Source: Euglena gracilis (taxonomy: Eukaryota > Euglenida > Euglenophyceae > Euglenales). From it: a stretch of 64,000 nt of DNA. The notes beneath the pieces are model-generated. The model was not told the origin of the DNA. It made no database searches and worked only from the letters and a program-made list of their open reading frames with translations. The translations under genes and the position numbers were made by a program. The stretch spans positions 8,245,443-8,309,442 of the forward strand of contig CP154956.1 of assembly GCA_039621445.1 (NCBI GenBank), given 5' to 3'. Below, piece by piece: positions 1 to 9,304 of this stretch. Position 1 is the stretch's first letter. Every line of letters begins with the position of its first letter.

Positions 1-511
1 TTAAAATACCGCGCTGCATTAATTACCGAATGGATTAATTCCGCTCACTGGGCGAGTTTCTGTAACTGGCGATCTGGGCATCTTTCTGGCACGGCAGCCG
101 GAATTAGGTTCAGGCAAAAATTAATCTGGATCGCGGAGTGAGTTTTTTCCGTCTCACAGCGAAACGATCAGGCGTCTGGCAGGCTTTATTAAAGAGCGGT
201 ATTAATTCCTTCGATCTTACTACCGAGCGGTATTTTCATCCCCCCGGTACAAAAATTCATTTTTTTGTTCAAAAATGGCCCCAAAATGCCAAAATGACCA
301 CTTTTTACACCCGAAAATCACCGATCTTAGGACGCGTGCTGCCCTTCTCATGATGGGATGCAACGTCATGGATGCTGCCTCCCGACTACCTCCAAAGTGG
401 CATACTTCCCCCGTGACCCCCCCCCCCCCCGTGACCCCCCTGTGACCCGCACCACCCCCTTACAGTAACGTAATTTATAAATCTTAAATTACGCGAAATT
501 CGCAATGCTAG
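1..511. other. No recognised gene; left-edge intergenic or intronic DNA
   Basis: A 71-codon open frame at 138-353 has no recognisable domain and no supporting context. The stretch from about 405 to 460 is C-tract DNA containing repeated GTGACCCCCC words. No promoter or RNA gene could be recognised. Confidence 0.4.
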
Positions 512-1096
512 CCACTGCAACACCTGTCTGCATGGGGGAAAGAGCATCGAAAACACATTTCTGAAAACAGGACGAGGACAATGGGTGATGTGGAGGCCAA
601 TCCAGGTCCGCTGACGGCGATCAGCGGACCGTGTGGTGAAATCATGGACTTATTGGACCAACTTGTCGCCATGAACATGACAGATTTTTTCCGCATCAAG
701 GTCAAAATGCCATTGCGGATGGGCCCAGGTGGTTCCTCTCGGACAATGCTTCCGAAGGCAACATACTGGCTGAAATGCACTTTGTGTGAAGTCGAAAATA
801 TCACTGTACCATAGGGAGACCTGTCCCGTTTTTTTCCGCCACAGTATTTCCAACAACAGAATCACCAGAGGGACACCCGCCGACAGGCCGCGCAGATATC
901 TCTGGACATGTCTTCAGGGGACATCAGCCAACAGGACGGGGGGAACGAATCACCACTCATGGTGATGTCCACCATCAACCAGGGCCCATCTACTTTCGTC
1001 TTGCGACCATGGAACGACCGACAATCCCTATCTCCAAAGGACTTCACGAGAACTTTATTCGGCACAGATTGCTGGCTTTGTGTTCTTCAAGCTTGA
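512..1096 (+). pseudogene. 2A-peptide-containing reading frame with one internal TAG, probably mobile-element derived
   Basis: The frame is open from just after the TAG at 509-511 and runs to the TGA at 1094-1096, broken only by a TAG at 812-814. At 584-610 it encodes GDVEANPGP, a full match to the D-V/I-E-x-N-P-G-P 2A ribosome-skipping signature. There are 23 open codons before the ATG at 581, so the motif need not be N-terminal; an exon could begin after AG at 511 or 570. Downstream is a hydrophobic/acidic segment, a CTLC pair (about 784-795) and then a Q/R-rich stretch. In eukaryotes such motifs are known near the N-terminus of some non-LTR retrotransposon ORFs, in some NLR proteins, and in RNA viruses. 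No reverse transcriptase was found here, so the parent element is unknown. The internal TAG suggests decay, readthrough or an unmodelled intron. Confidence 0.6.
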
Positions 1097-1149
1097 AAAA
1101 TGTCATTTTGCATACATGTTGGTAGTTGACTGAAGGGGCTGCCAACAGT

Positions 1150-1410
1150 TTCTTCCGCAAAAGGATGCCATGACGTCGTGGGGTAGCTCCCCGTGTGACC
1201 CCCTGGACCCCCCTTGTGACCTCATGCAAGAATTGTCGCCCCCCCCCCCTTGGGGGGCGACAATTAGGGGTGGGGGTACCCATTGACCCATGGACATGTA
1301 GGGTAAAATGAGTAACCCCACCCCTAATTGTCACCCACCCCTAATTGTCGCCAGGGGGTCAAAACGCTCCCTGGGGGGTGCCATATAAGGGGGGGGGATC
1401 ACGTTATCCG
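1150..1410. repeat. GACAATTAGGGG phrase module with C/G tracts
   Basis: The words AATTGTCGCCCCC and GGGGCGACAATTAGGGG occur in opposite orientations at about 1231-1270 and again as CCTAATTGTC at 1322-1352. They surround C and G runs that could pair into a long hairpin. The unit ends in further G-runs near 1390. No coding capacity is evident. Confidence 0.5.
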
Positions 1411-1576
1411 TGCAAATGATTAACACTTGAGACCAGGTGAGGCACTCCACATGCTGAGTGAAAAAAGGAGTGTTTTGAAAATTCAGGGACAGAAACCCCA
1501 TATTTTGGCCGATACGCAGCAAGTCGATGTGGGGAGAAGGAGGGAAGAAAGCAACACAGACAAAAACATTGCGTAA

Positions 1577-1810
1577 CGTGCAGAGTTATCTTACATCTTG
1601 TGCTCTGTGTTGGGATCCACCGGGGTCGTCCTCGCCTCCAAAATTTGTTGCACGGAGAATGCTGAGGGGAACAAGGCGGTGTTCACGGCTGCATTACAAT
1701 GCACGGGGGTGGCACCGCAACAAAGTTGGCTGGATAATGTTGCCAAGTGGGGTTGTCTGTTGCTCAGCCTGGAGACCACTTTGGCCCACTTTGGGCCGGG
1801 TCACTGTTGC
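1577..1810 (+). CDS. Possible coding fragment, unknown
   Basis: A frame open from 1577, after a TAA at 1574, runs to 1855 and reads as a plausible protein with Ala/Cys/Val-rich segments and mixed codon use. An AG acceptor at 1582-1583 could start an exon. No domain is recognised. It lies between the 2A frame and the next fragment and may belong to the same mobile element. Confidence 0.3.
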
Positions 1811-1880
1811 AAGATAGGACAAGATTGGAGGCACTTGAAGCTTCTTTTTTTGTAGCACTTGGGGGGGAGGTACCCTCTCT

Positions 1881-2120
1881 TTCCATCCGGAGGAGGTGGA
1901 GAGACTGCTTCCGAGGAAGAAAGAAGCCATGGAGCCTGTGATCAAGGTTGGTGTAGTGCCCAGGAGCACATTGCAGAACATCTACGGCAAGTACAAGGGG
2001 CATGGCAGCCATGGTCAGGTGTTATTGGCGATTGGGACCATGATGCATCAAGCACCTACCCAGTACCTCGATGTGGACATGTCCATGTTGGCAGAGAAAT
2101 TCAAAGGACCTCTTCAATGA
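1881..2120 (+). CDS. Protein-like fragment with a possible HTH motif
   Basis: The frame ending at the TGA at 2118-2120 encodes a charged segment (residues EEVERLLPRKKEAMEP), then VGVVPRSTLQNIYGKYKG, then a Met-rich tail. The VPRSTL block resembles the recognition helix of pipsqueak-type helix-turn-helix domains found in some transposases, but the match is short. Codon use and lack of low complexity favour a real coding origin. Whether it is host or mobile-element sequence is unclear. Confidence 0.4.
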   Translation, partial: FHPEEVERLLPRKKEAMEPVIKVGVVPRSTLQNIYGKYKGHGSHGQVLLAIGTMMHQAPTQYLDVDMSMLAEKFKGPLQ

Positions 2121-2209
2121 GCAGGCGGACAGCTATTGCAGACGAAGAGTGACAGACACGGATGCATTCATGGCCCTCGTTGCTGATGATTTCCAAGGGC
2201 GGTGTTCCA

Positions 2210-2540
2210 AGGTCGCACCTTGGACCATTACCATTACCCCCCCCCCCCCTAAACGACCCCCTCCCTAAATGACCCTCCGGGGTCCAGGCCTAGACAATGT
2301 AATTTTTTCAAGAAAACAGTCTTCAAAAACGACCAATTTTTTTGAGATTTTTAGAAAAGTGAGTTTTCCTTCTGGTGGAAATGATGCCAGAGAACACAAA
2401 TTTCGCAAAAAAATTCCGAAAAAAGGGGTTGGGGGTGTCTGAGACCCTTTTTTTCCGACCCCCCCCCTAAGTGACCCCCCCCCGTCTGGACCAGGACAAG
2501 AGGGGGGTCATTTAGGGGGGGTTAATGGTACTCCCTTGCA
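2210..2540. repeat. Phrase module built from GTCATTTAGGGG / CTAAATGACCC
   Basis: CCCTAAACGACCCCC and CCCTAAATGACCC near 2248-2275 recur as CCTAAGTGACCCCCCC (2465-2480) and, inverted, as GGGGGGTCATTTAGGGGG (2503-2522). The flanks also mirror one another: ACCATTACC on the left and GGTTAATGGTA on the right. The interior is A/T rich. Confidence 0.5.
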
Positions 2541-3960
2541 CTTTGGGGATGGAACGAGAACGGTGTTCCAGGAAACAGGGCGGCAAACGCGAAAAAAATC
2601 CCCCTGATGGGGGGGGGAAGAAATTAAACACAAAAATTTTTTGAGACGGTTGAGACAGTGCGCAAATCTCCCCGATGCATTTGCTTTGTTTGAACCTTTT
2701 TTGTTTCATTTGAATTGGAGTTTTTGGAGGTGGTGATTGCTTTCCATTTGCTTCTTTGCACTGATCCGCATTCCTAATTTCTGTGCAACCCCGTTTTTTT
2801 GACACCCCCCCCCCCAAACCTGTTCCCGTCCTATTCCCGCCCCCTGAACCCTTTATAGCCCAATGGGAACAGTACGGGGGGGGGGGAACAGCTCGGGGGT
2901 TTGGGGTCCCCAAGCAGTTCCCATGTGAGGAATTTAAAAGATGGCGCCACTACTAGCAAATTAAACCTTAAACCACACCTTAAAGCGTACTGTAACTTTC
3001 ATTCCTTTTTTTCATGGTTGAATGGTACTAGCAGGGTTGACTTTTTTTTATTTAAAAAAAACAAAAAAACATGTTTTTTTTTGAAAAAAAAACGCAAAAA
3101 ACATGGTTTTTTTTGAAAAGCAAAAAGTGACCTTTTTCCTTGCGAAATCGCCATTTTTTGAGGAAGATTTTTCGGGGGTGTTTCGGGTCACGGGGGGGGG
3201 TCACGGGGGGGGGATGGGGGAACACCACATTTTCGGTGGCTAACTTAGGAATCACCGAAAACCTTTTTAGGCTCCAAATTAGGAATCCCCAACTTACAAT
3301 TAGTATGTTGACCCCAAATTAGGCATCACCATTCCAAATTTTGCAAAATTTATGCCTCAAAATTATGAATCTACACGAATATTTTGTCAAATTACCATGC
3401 CCCCCCATATAAGACCCCCCCCCCCCCCAAATAAGACCCCCCCCCCTGGCCGGCCGAAGGCCGGCCCTTTGGCCGGGACCGACCCCCCCATATAAGACCC
3501 CCCCCATATAAGACCCCCCCTAGGATTTTGGCTCCCGAGGGGGGTCTTATATGGGGGGGGCATGGTAGGCATCACCAGCCAAGTTTTTTCAGAAAAAATT
3601 GGCCGAAAAGGGTCTTAGGTCGGGCCGGGGAGGGGGGGGTCACGGGGGAATACCCCTTCTAAAGTTTTTTTTTAACGTGTGAAAATATTTCCAAGTCCGT
3701 GTTTTCTGGTGCAAAAAATCATGCTTTCAACCCCAAAAAAAACACAAAAAAAGAATGCTGCAGAGATAAAAAATGAACTTTTTTCCAAAAAACACTGCAA
3801 AATTTTTTCTCCCAAACCCTCCATGACTTTTTTTTGTTTTTTTTAAAAAAAACATGTATTTTAAAACCATTTTTTTTTGTTTCAAAAAAAAACAAGCCGT
3901 CAACCTTGGGTACTAGTGCGGCGGATCAGAGGTTGGAGGTTAGGCAGGGGGAGGGGAGGG
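2541..3960. other. Non-coding, low-complexity and homopolymer-rich stretch
   Basis: Long A/T tracts with CATG centres occupy about 3040-3125 and 3660-3905. Their outer edges carry related words in opposite orientation, TACTAGCAGGGTTGAC at about 3027 and GTCAACCTTGGGTACTAG at about 3899, suggesting a degraded inverted-repeat element around 3020-3920. Open frames here are homopolymer artefacts. Confidence 0.45.
3400..3562. repeat. ATAAGACCCCCC phrase module with GGCCGG hairpin
   Basis: ATATAAGACCCCCC and AAATAAGACCCCCC occur four times in direct orientation and once inverted (GGGGGGTCTTATATGGGGG at 3541-3559). In the middle, 3447-3475 carries GGCCGGCCGAAGGCCGGCC, a strong hairpin. The same phrase recurs at 24.98-25.43 kb and in copy 2. 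Confidence 0.55.
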
Positions 3961-3975
3961 TCTCGGACCCCCCCC

Positions 3976-4256
3976 GGTGAAGTTCACCAGTGAACATTCA
4001 CTGGGGGCGTACCCTCAGCTGGTGAACTTCACCGGTGAAGTTCACCGATGAAGTTCACCGGCGAACTTACCATTTTGATGGTTGGGGGTGAAACTTTGAT
4101 GAGGGAAATTTTGCTCCTTTTCCTCTCAAAATGGTCATCCCAAAATTGTCATTTTCGGCCTTTTTTTATTCCATTTTTGGCCAAAAAAGTGCTCTTGTGG
4201 CGAACTTCACTCGTGAAGTTCACCGTTGGGTTGGGCAGAAGGCCCCCGGTGAAGTT
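3976..4256. repeat. Nested GGTGAACTTCACC palindromes
   Basis: The perfect palindrome GGTGAAGTTCACC/GGTGAACTTCACC and close variants occur at least six times between 3977 and 4068, often overlapping so that one half is shared by two palindromes. Related words return at 4200-4255. The array directly precedes the long hairpin at 4268-4362. Confidence 0.6.
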
Positions 4257-4267
4257 TCTATATATAT

Positions 4268-4362
4268 ATCAACAGACACAAACAATTTCAGCAGGGGCGC
4301 CGGGCCGTGCGAGCGAAGCGAGCGGCCCGGCGCCCCTGCTGAAATCGTTAGTGTCTGTTGAT
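4268..4362. repeat. Near-perfect hairpin with about 39-bp arms
   Basis: The left arm starts TCAACAGACAC at 4268 and runs to GGGCCG near 4306. The right arm, about 4323-4362, is its reverse complement with two mismatches. The loop of about 16 nt contains the direct repeat GCGAGC-GAA-GCGAGC. The arm word CACTAACGATTTCAGC links this hairpin to the CGTTAGTGT units of the neighbouring inverted array. Confidence 0.75.
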
Positions 4363-4448
4363 TTACTAAAACCTATTTCGTCTGGGCCCGCACGCCTGTC
4401 TTGAAAATTCATTTGACCGATGCACCTGGCTTGAGTTTTGGCCAGTTT

Positions 4449-5034
4449 TGTCATTTTTTTTTTCTCAAGAAAACGTACGCCGTCTTGGAAATCGTTTTAC
4501 ACTAACGGATCCCTGTCCTGGAAATTGTTTACACTAACGGATCCCTATCTTGGAAATCGCTTTACACTAACGGTCGCCTGTCTTGGAATTCGTTTTACAC
4601 TAACGGATCCCTGTCTTGGAAATCGTTTGCTCTTTGATGATGGTGATATGTTCTTCTTGTCCTCAATTTTTGTTCTTAATGGCTAAACGGGCGAACCTTG
4701 TGGCGTTGGCCGGACTTTTTGGACCCCCCTGGTGATGTTCACGGTTTAAAACCTATTTCCTGGGCCCGACGCTTGTCTTGAATTTCTACAGACACTAACT
4801 GATTTCAGGCTGAATCCGTTAGTGTAAAACGATTTCCAAGACAGGCGACCGTTAGTGTAAAACGATTTCCAAGACAGGGATCCGTTAGTGTAAAACGATT
4901 TCCAAGACAGGCGACCGTTAGTGTAAAACGATTTCCAAGACAGGGATCCGTTAGTGTAAAACAATTTCCAAGGCAGGCGATCGTTAGTGTAAAATGATTT
5001 CCAAGACGGCGTACGTTTTCTTGAAAAAAATGAG
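4449..5034. repeat. Foldback element made of alternating 33-bp tandem units
   Basis: The left arm, 4449-4631, contains about 4.5 tandem units of 33 bp with the core TTTTACACTAACGG. The right arm, about 4818-5034, carries about six units in inverted orientation. Both outer ends share CAAGAAAACGTACGCCGTCTTGG in opposite orientation (about 4466 and 5026). On the right arm units alternate between a GGCGACC and a GGGATCC ending, giving a 66-bp higher-order period. The spacer includes a copy of the CAGACACTAAC word used in the hairpin at 4268. No coding region is contained. Confidence 0.75.
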
Positions 5035-5435
5035 AAGCGTGGTTAGCCGAGTCAAAACCTCGGCACGCAAACCCGTCCTGAATCCAAAAATCAGCAAATT
5101 CCACCGCTGCATCTGCAGAACGTTGTTTGCGTCAAAACGTGTTCGGAGGGACAGAAGTTCCTCCTTTGTCAAAATCCCAGGTGTCGTTCGTTGAGCTGGT
5201 GCGACGAGCCCAACCTCGCAAATATTCGTCCAACGAGTCATACTTTAACCCGTCATCCTCACAAAAATCGACAAAAGTCAGAAAATGCAGGATGCCGGAT
5301 CGTTGGACGCCTTGCGCTCCGGAAAGTCTCTTGGTTTCTTTCTTAGCAAACAAGGGGCCGTTCACCGGGGCATCTGTCTCCTGCTTACCGCCCTCAGAAA
5401 TTTTGCGGATCGCAGCAACAAATTCCTCAGGGGGG
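5035..5435 (-). pseudogene. Truncated, frameshifted tyrosine recombinase fragment
   Basis: Read on the minus strand from 5435 down, one frame gives a basic/acidic lead followed by TFVDFCEDDGLKYDSLDEYL, the look of the SAM-like core-binding domain. Near 5181 the frame must shift to continue as LTKEELLSL and then FGFRTGLRAEVLTRL (about 5047-5095). That block matches box I of tyrosine recombinases, with the catalytic Arg in TGLR. The box II H-x-x-R and the Tyr are absent because the sequence runs into the foldback array near 5034. Cryptons and DIRS-type elements are the known eukaryotic sources of such genes; which one applies is not resolved. Confidence 0.6.
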
Positions 5436-5740
5436 GGGGGCGGAGGTTTCAGTGACCAAAGTCTACTGCCTGATCTCCGTAGAACGTCTGCCGCCGAAGA
5501 TAATCCAGGTTTGATCCCGTGCTTTTTCTTTCCCTTTTTTTTTCCACGGAAAGAAGAGGGCGTTATTCATAATTCATTAAAAAACTCCCAGATTTGAAAT
5601 CACTGGTGGATTCGACATTGAAAGGTGTAATTATCTATGGTATGATGTGTTCTACTGTTATCTGCATTATCATTTTCGTTTGGCAGCAGAAAAATGTGTA
5701 TAGGAGTGTCCTTTGACCGAAGTTTGGGAACCTCGGTTCT
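5436..5740. other. No recognised gene
   Basis: The stretch begins with a G-run (5430-5441) that ends the recombinase-like homology and continues through T-rich DNA. Open frames on both strands here lack recognisable motifs. Confidence 0.35.
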
Positions 5741-5845
5741 GTTGTGAACCCGGCGGCCCTGAAACGCCGATTTAAAAAAGGGGTGGGGCATCCCAGACGC
5801 CAGGTTCCCAACAGAACCGGCGTCCCCCACCCCTTTGCTGATATA
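5725..5845. repeat. Nested inverted repeats around 5.73-5.84 kb
   Basis: GGGAACCTCGGTTCTGTTG (5727-5745) is inverted as CCCAACAGAACCGG (5807-5820), and AAAAGGGGTGGGG (5777-5789) as CCCCCACCCCTTT (5825-5837). The two pairs interlock rather than nest perfectly. Confidence 0.5.
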
Positions 5846-7130
5846 GAAACAATGGACACTTGTTTCTTCGCAGGTTTCCCAATGGAGAGGCCTAAAGATG
5901 TTTTCCGAAGTGGTATTTCCATATCAGTTGGGGACCAAGAAACTCCAACAACATCGATGCATTTGGCTGCCTCCGCGGTCCTCCGTGATTCCGATGAATT
6001 CCGAAACAATATGAAGGGAATACCCAAGGTTTGCCAAACCCCAGGTGTTGGCTGTTGGCCTGATTGAACAGAGTTGCCGAGTGACGTTGCACAACAGGAC
6101 GAAGGAAATCCTCGTTTCCAAGGATTACCATCCCCCCCTGAATGGCCCCCCAATTGCACATTGGGTCCAAAAAATTTTGATGGGCCGCAAACCCTTGAAA
6201 ACGGTTGGGTTCGGATTTTTTTTGATTTGGCTGGACGGAACTCATTGAGATCTTTTCCAAAAATGCATAGAAGTTGACCTCTGAAATGGGGGTACCCCTC
6301 TTTGAGACAAATGTTTCCCAAACCCCTTCCCCCGTAATTGCCCCCCCCCCCAATTGCACAATCTCTCTCTCCCAAACCGGCCAAATACCGGCCCTTTGGG
6401 GGGTTTTTGCCTGGAGGGGTGGGGGTAGTGGGCCGACCCCAAGGTCGGCCCAATACGACCCTAGGGTCACTAAGGTCGCTACAGTTGCTCTAGGGTCGTG
6501 GGCCGACCCAGGGTCGACCCCAGGGTCGGCTCACTCCACAACCTCGACCCCCCTATCAAAAAAATTTCGATTTTTTTTTTAAGGATTTAGACCTTCAAGC
6601 GCAAAGAAAACAAAATGAAGGAATGCTAATATTGATTACTTCACCCCCCCCCCCCAAATAGTATTGCACCCGCAGCTCTATTAGATGGCCGCCTCCGGCG
6701 GCGGGGGGTGCAGCACTATTTGGACCCGCCGCACTATTGGACTGGGTGCTACGTTGTGGGGGGGGGTGCAGCACTATTGGACGCTTGCTTCATCCGGCGT
6801 GGGGTGCAACACTATTGGACCCGCAGCTCTATTGGCCCCGCAGCACTATTAGGGGGGGTTCACGCTGCACACCACACAATCATTTGGTGACATGAGTTAT
6901 TTTGGGGCTGTCGAACAGTTGAACAACGAAAGGGATTTCCCCCCCAAAACGGCTTGGTAACACAAGGGATTTTGTTATTTTGGGGCCGTCGAACAGTTGA
7001 GCAACGAAAGGGAGCCTGGGGGGGTTCACCCTAGCGACTTTTAGCGACCTTAGCGACCCTAGGGTCGTAGTGGGCCGACCCCAGGGTCGGCCTACTACCC
7101 CCCCCCCCCCCCTAGGCCAGATGCGGGAGC
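5846..7130. repeat. GGGTCGACC / GCACTATTGGACC phrase modules; no clear gene
   Basis: At 6430-6540 the words GGCCGACCC, CCTAGGGTC and GGTCGCTA form overlapping palindromes. The same words return in the opposite order at 7028-7105, so the two blocks bracket 6540-7028. Inside, 6645-6865 carries GCAGCACTATTGGACCC words five or more times beside C/G runs. A 272-codon minus-strand frame (5635-6453) and overlapping frames on both strands show no domain and are not called as genes. Confidence 0.45.
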
Positions 7131-8619
7131 CGGCCCTTGGGCCATGACATTGAGGAGGTTCAGCATACCAACCCCCCCCCCTTGATCGGACCCTCTCGGC
7201 ACTACAAATTGGGTACCCTCCCCGACCCCCTCGGCACGGCATGACAAAATATTACAGTGAAATTTCCTTTGGGGAATCTTGGCTCTCTGTCATGATGGGC
7301 TCCTGTGTCTGTGATTTTTGGCTCCCCAGGGGGCTTTTAGATGAGGGCCCATGGTTCCCCCCAATTGCTTATTCCTAATCCTGAGTGGCAAATGTGTAAT
7401 TTCATGTGGAAATGAGTGGCAAATACTTAATTTGGTGTGCATTTTCATTTTGCAGATTTTAGTGCATTTTTGGACGTTTTGGAGGATTGGCCGTCCACTC
7501 AATTTTTTGTTTTTTTTGCCCAGTTTAGCACTTTTCGGTGTCACTTTTGAGGCGTGTCGTTTGTGGTGGTGTGTTTGGGCAATTCTTTTGGTCCCTTTGG
7601 TCCCTTTGGTCCCTTTTAAACTTTTGACACAAAATTAAGACATTTTCAGCTCTTTTGGGGCTGTTTTCTGCACTTTTTGGGATATGGGCTTGCTTTTTTG
7701 CCAACATCCCAAAAAGTTGCCAAAAATGACCCCTGGCTGTCTGAGGTTGGGGTATGGGAATAGCTCGGGAGGGACGTACGCCCCCCCCCCCCAAGCTGTT
7801 CCCTCCCCGTAATGTTCCCATTGGGCTGTGAAGGGGGATGGCTCAGGGGGGGTTGATTTTCTTGTGAGTCATACGGCTGACTGATGGTTCGTCGTGCTCC
7901 TCCCTCATTTGCACATGTAATTTTATGTGGCCCCAGAGAGACGGCAAGTTTATGGTTTGGGCATGTTTGGATTCTTCTGTTTTCTTCTTCTGTTGCTGCT
8001 GCTGCTTTTTCTTCTTTTTCTTCTCTAGTTTCCGCTTCTACTTCTTCTGCTTCTCGTCCTTCTTCTTTTTCTTCTTCAATTCTTGTTATAGAGATTATGG
8101 TGCATTTGTTGTTGCTGCCGCTGGTGTTATTATGCTTTTTGTAGTCTTATTATCATTCTTATTCTTATTGCTGTTGCTGCTGCTGCTGCTGTTGTTGTTG
8201 GATACTGGACTGAGGGGGGGAGGGGTCCGGTACATGCCGCGGCTCGCGCCGTTTTGACGGGGGGGGGTCGAACCGAGGCGGCGCTTCTGCCACCCGCCAC
8301 GCCGCAGGCCACATTTTTGCCATTTTTTTCTTAAAAAATGGAAAATAGTCACTTTCCCGGTGATTTTTCAGGTTTAGGGTAGCGATTTTTTAAAAAAAAA
8401 TTGTTGGGCAACAGTACAATTGTTTTTGGGCCACTTCAGGGGCAAAAAAGTTTTTGTGACCCCCTAGGCAGGGGGGGGGTCTGGGCAGGGGGGGGGCGCC
8501 ACGGCGTGCGCTGCAGCTCGAGGGGGAGGGGTAAGGGTCTTCAACGAATGGCACGCCTTGGGATGAAGTGCAACCAGGCTGACAACGCCATTTTCCATTT
8601 TGGGTTGACAACGGACCAG
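7131..8619. other. Non-coding stretch with TTC/TGC microsatellite
   Basis: From about 7980 to 8205 lies an imperfect trinucleotide repeat of CTT/TTC and CTG/TTG units, giving Phe/Leu/Ser-rich artefactual frames. C/G tracts occur at 7780-7795, 8215-8270 and 8465-8500. Nothing resembling a conserved protein was found before the exon at 8620. Confidence 0.4.
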
Positions 8620-8754
8620 GCGGCCGGGGCGGCGGAGGACCCTGATGGGCTGGAGGCCAAGTTCAAGAAGTTGGTCCCTGAGCAAAGTCGCTTCCACAGG
8701 GAGGGCCGGAACGCTTTCCTGGCCATTGACCTATGTGAGCAATTCACAGCCAGG
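8620..8754 (+). CDS. Exon E1, possible BAR-like helical segment
   Basis: The acceptor is GGACCAG at 8613-8619 and the proposed donor is AGG|GTTGTT at 8755. The 45 codons are in phase 0 at both ends with G/C-rich third positions. The translation is helical and charged, including GLEAKFKKLVPEQSRFHREG followed by RNAFLAIDLCEQF. The spacing of Leu/Phe/Gly resembles the first helices of BAR domains of ArfGAP-type proteins, but this is a weak similarity by eye. It is the only host-type exon seen upstream of the tandem duplication, so copy 2 has no E1 of its own. Confidence 0.55.
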
Positions 8755-9091
8755 GTTGTTATTATGAGGGGGTTTCTCAAAACAACCCCCGCAACACCTT
8801 ATTTTTGAACCCAAATGGCAAGCAGATTCCTAATTGGGGAATCTAAAAATCGAAGAAAATATGATTACTTCCATGCCACAGGTGACCTGCCGAAATATCC
8901 CCCCCCCCCCCGAGCCCTCCTTGACCCCCCCCCGTGACCCCATCAGCCTGCAGCCTTTATTCTTGAGGTTTCTTGGTTAAGAGCTTCGGAGCCTTAATCT
9001 CTGTAGAAACCCTTTGTATGGAAAGGAATTCTCAATTTAGTCTTCCAAGGCGTGAGTATTTGGTTCATTTTTAATTTGGATTCATCTTGTT

Positions 9092-9304
9092 TTGTGTGCT
9101 GGAAACCTCCACGGACATAACAAATCCCTGTTTCCAAAGATGATGTCAGGCTTTGAGGAAATTGTTGACACCCTCAACGAGAACCAGAGCAATCCATGCG
9201 CATATGCTTCAGTGTTTAAGTATTTTGTGTGGATGCATGATCAATGGCAGACCTTTAGTGAATCTCCAATAAAAAAGCTGAAGACATGCTTTGCTGCTTT
9301 TCTT
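9092..9304 (+). CDS. Possible coding fragment ending at the duplication breakpoint
   Basis: An open frame reads FPKMMSGFEEIVDTLNENQS and then YASVFKYFVWMHDQWQ. Codon use is A/T-rich at third positions, unlike exons E1-E6. It stops being unique exactly where duplicated copy 1 begins (9304). No family is recognised. Confidence 0.3.

Noticed and set aside
1-130. Cloning-vector contamination at the left edge
   Set aside because: A few words look bacterial or vector-like, but no continuous recognisable vector segment is present.
3052-3255. Lys/Phe-rich frames around 3.0-3.2 kb
   Set aside because: Artefacts of A and T homopolymers.
7925-8257. Phe/Leu-rich frame of 110 codons
   Set aside because: Derived from a TTC/TGC trinucleotide repeat and G-runs; no coding evidence.
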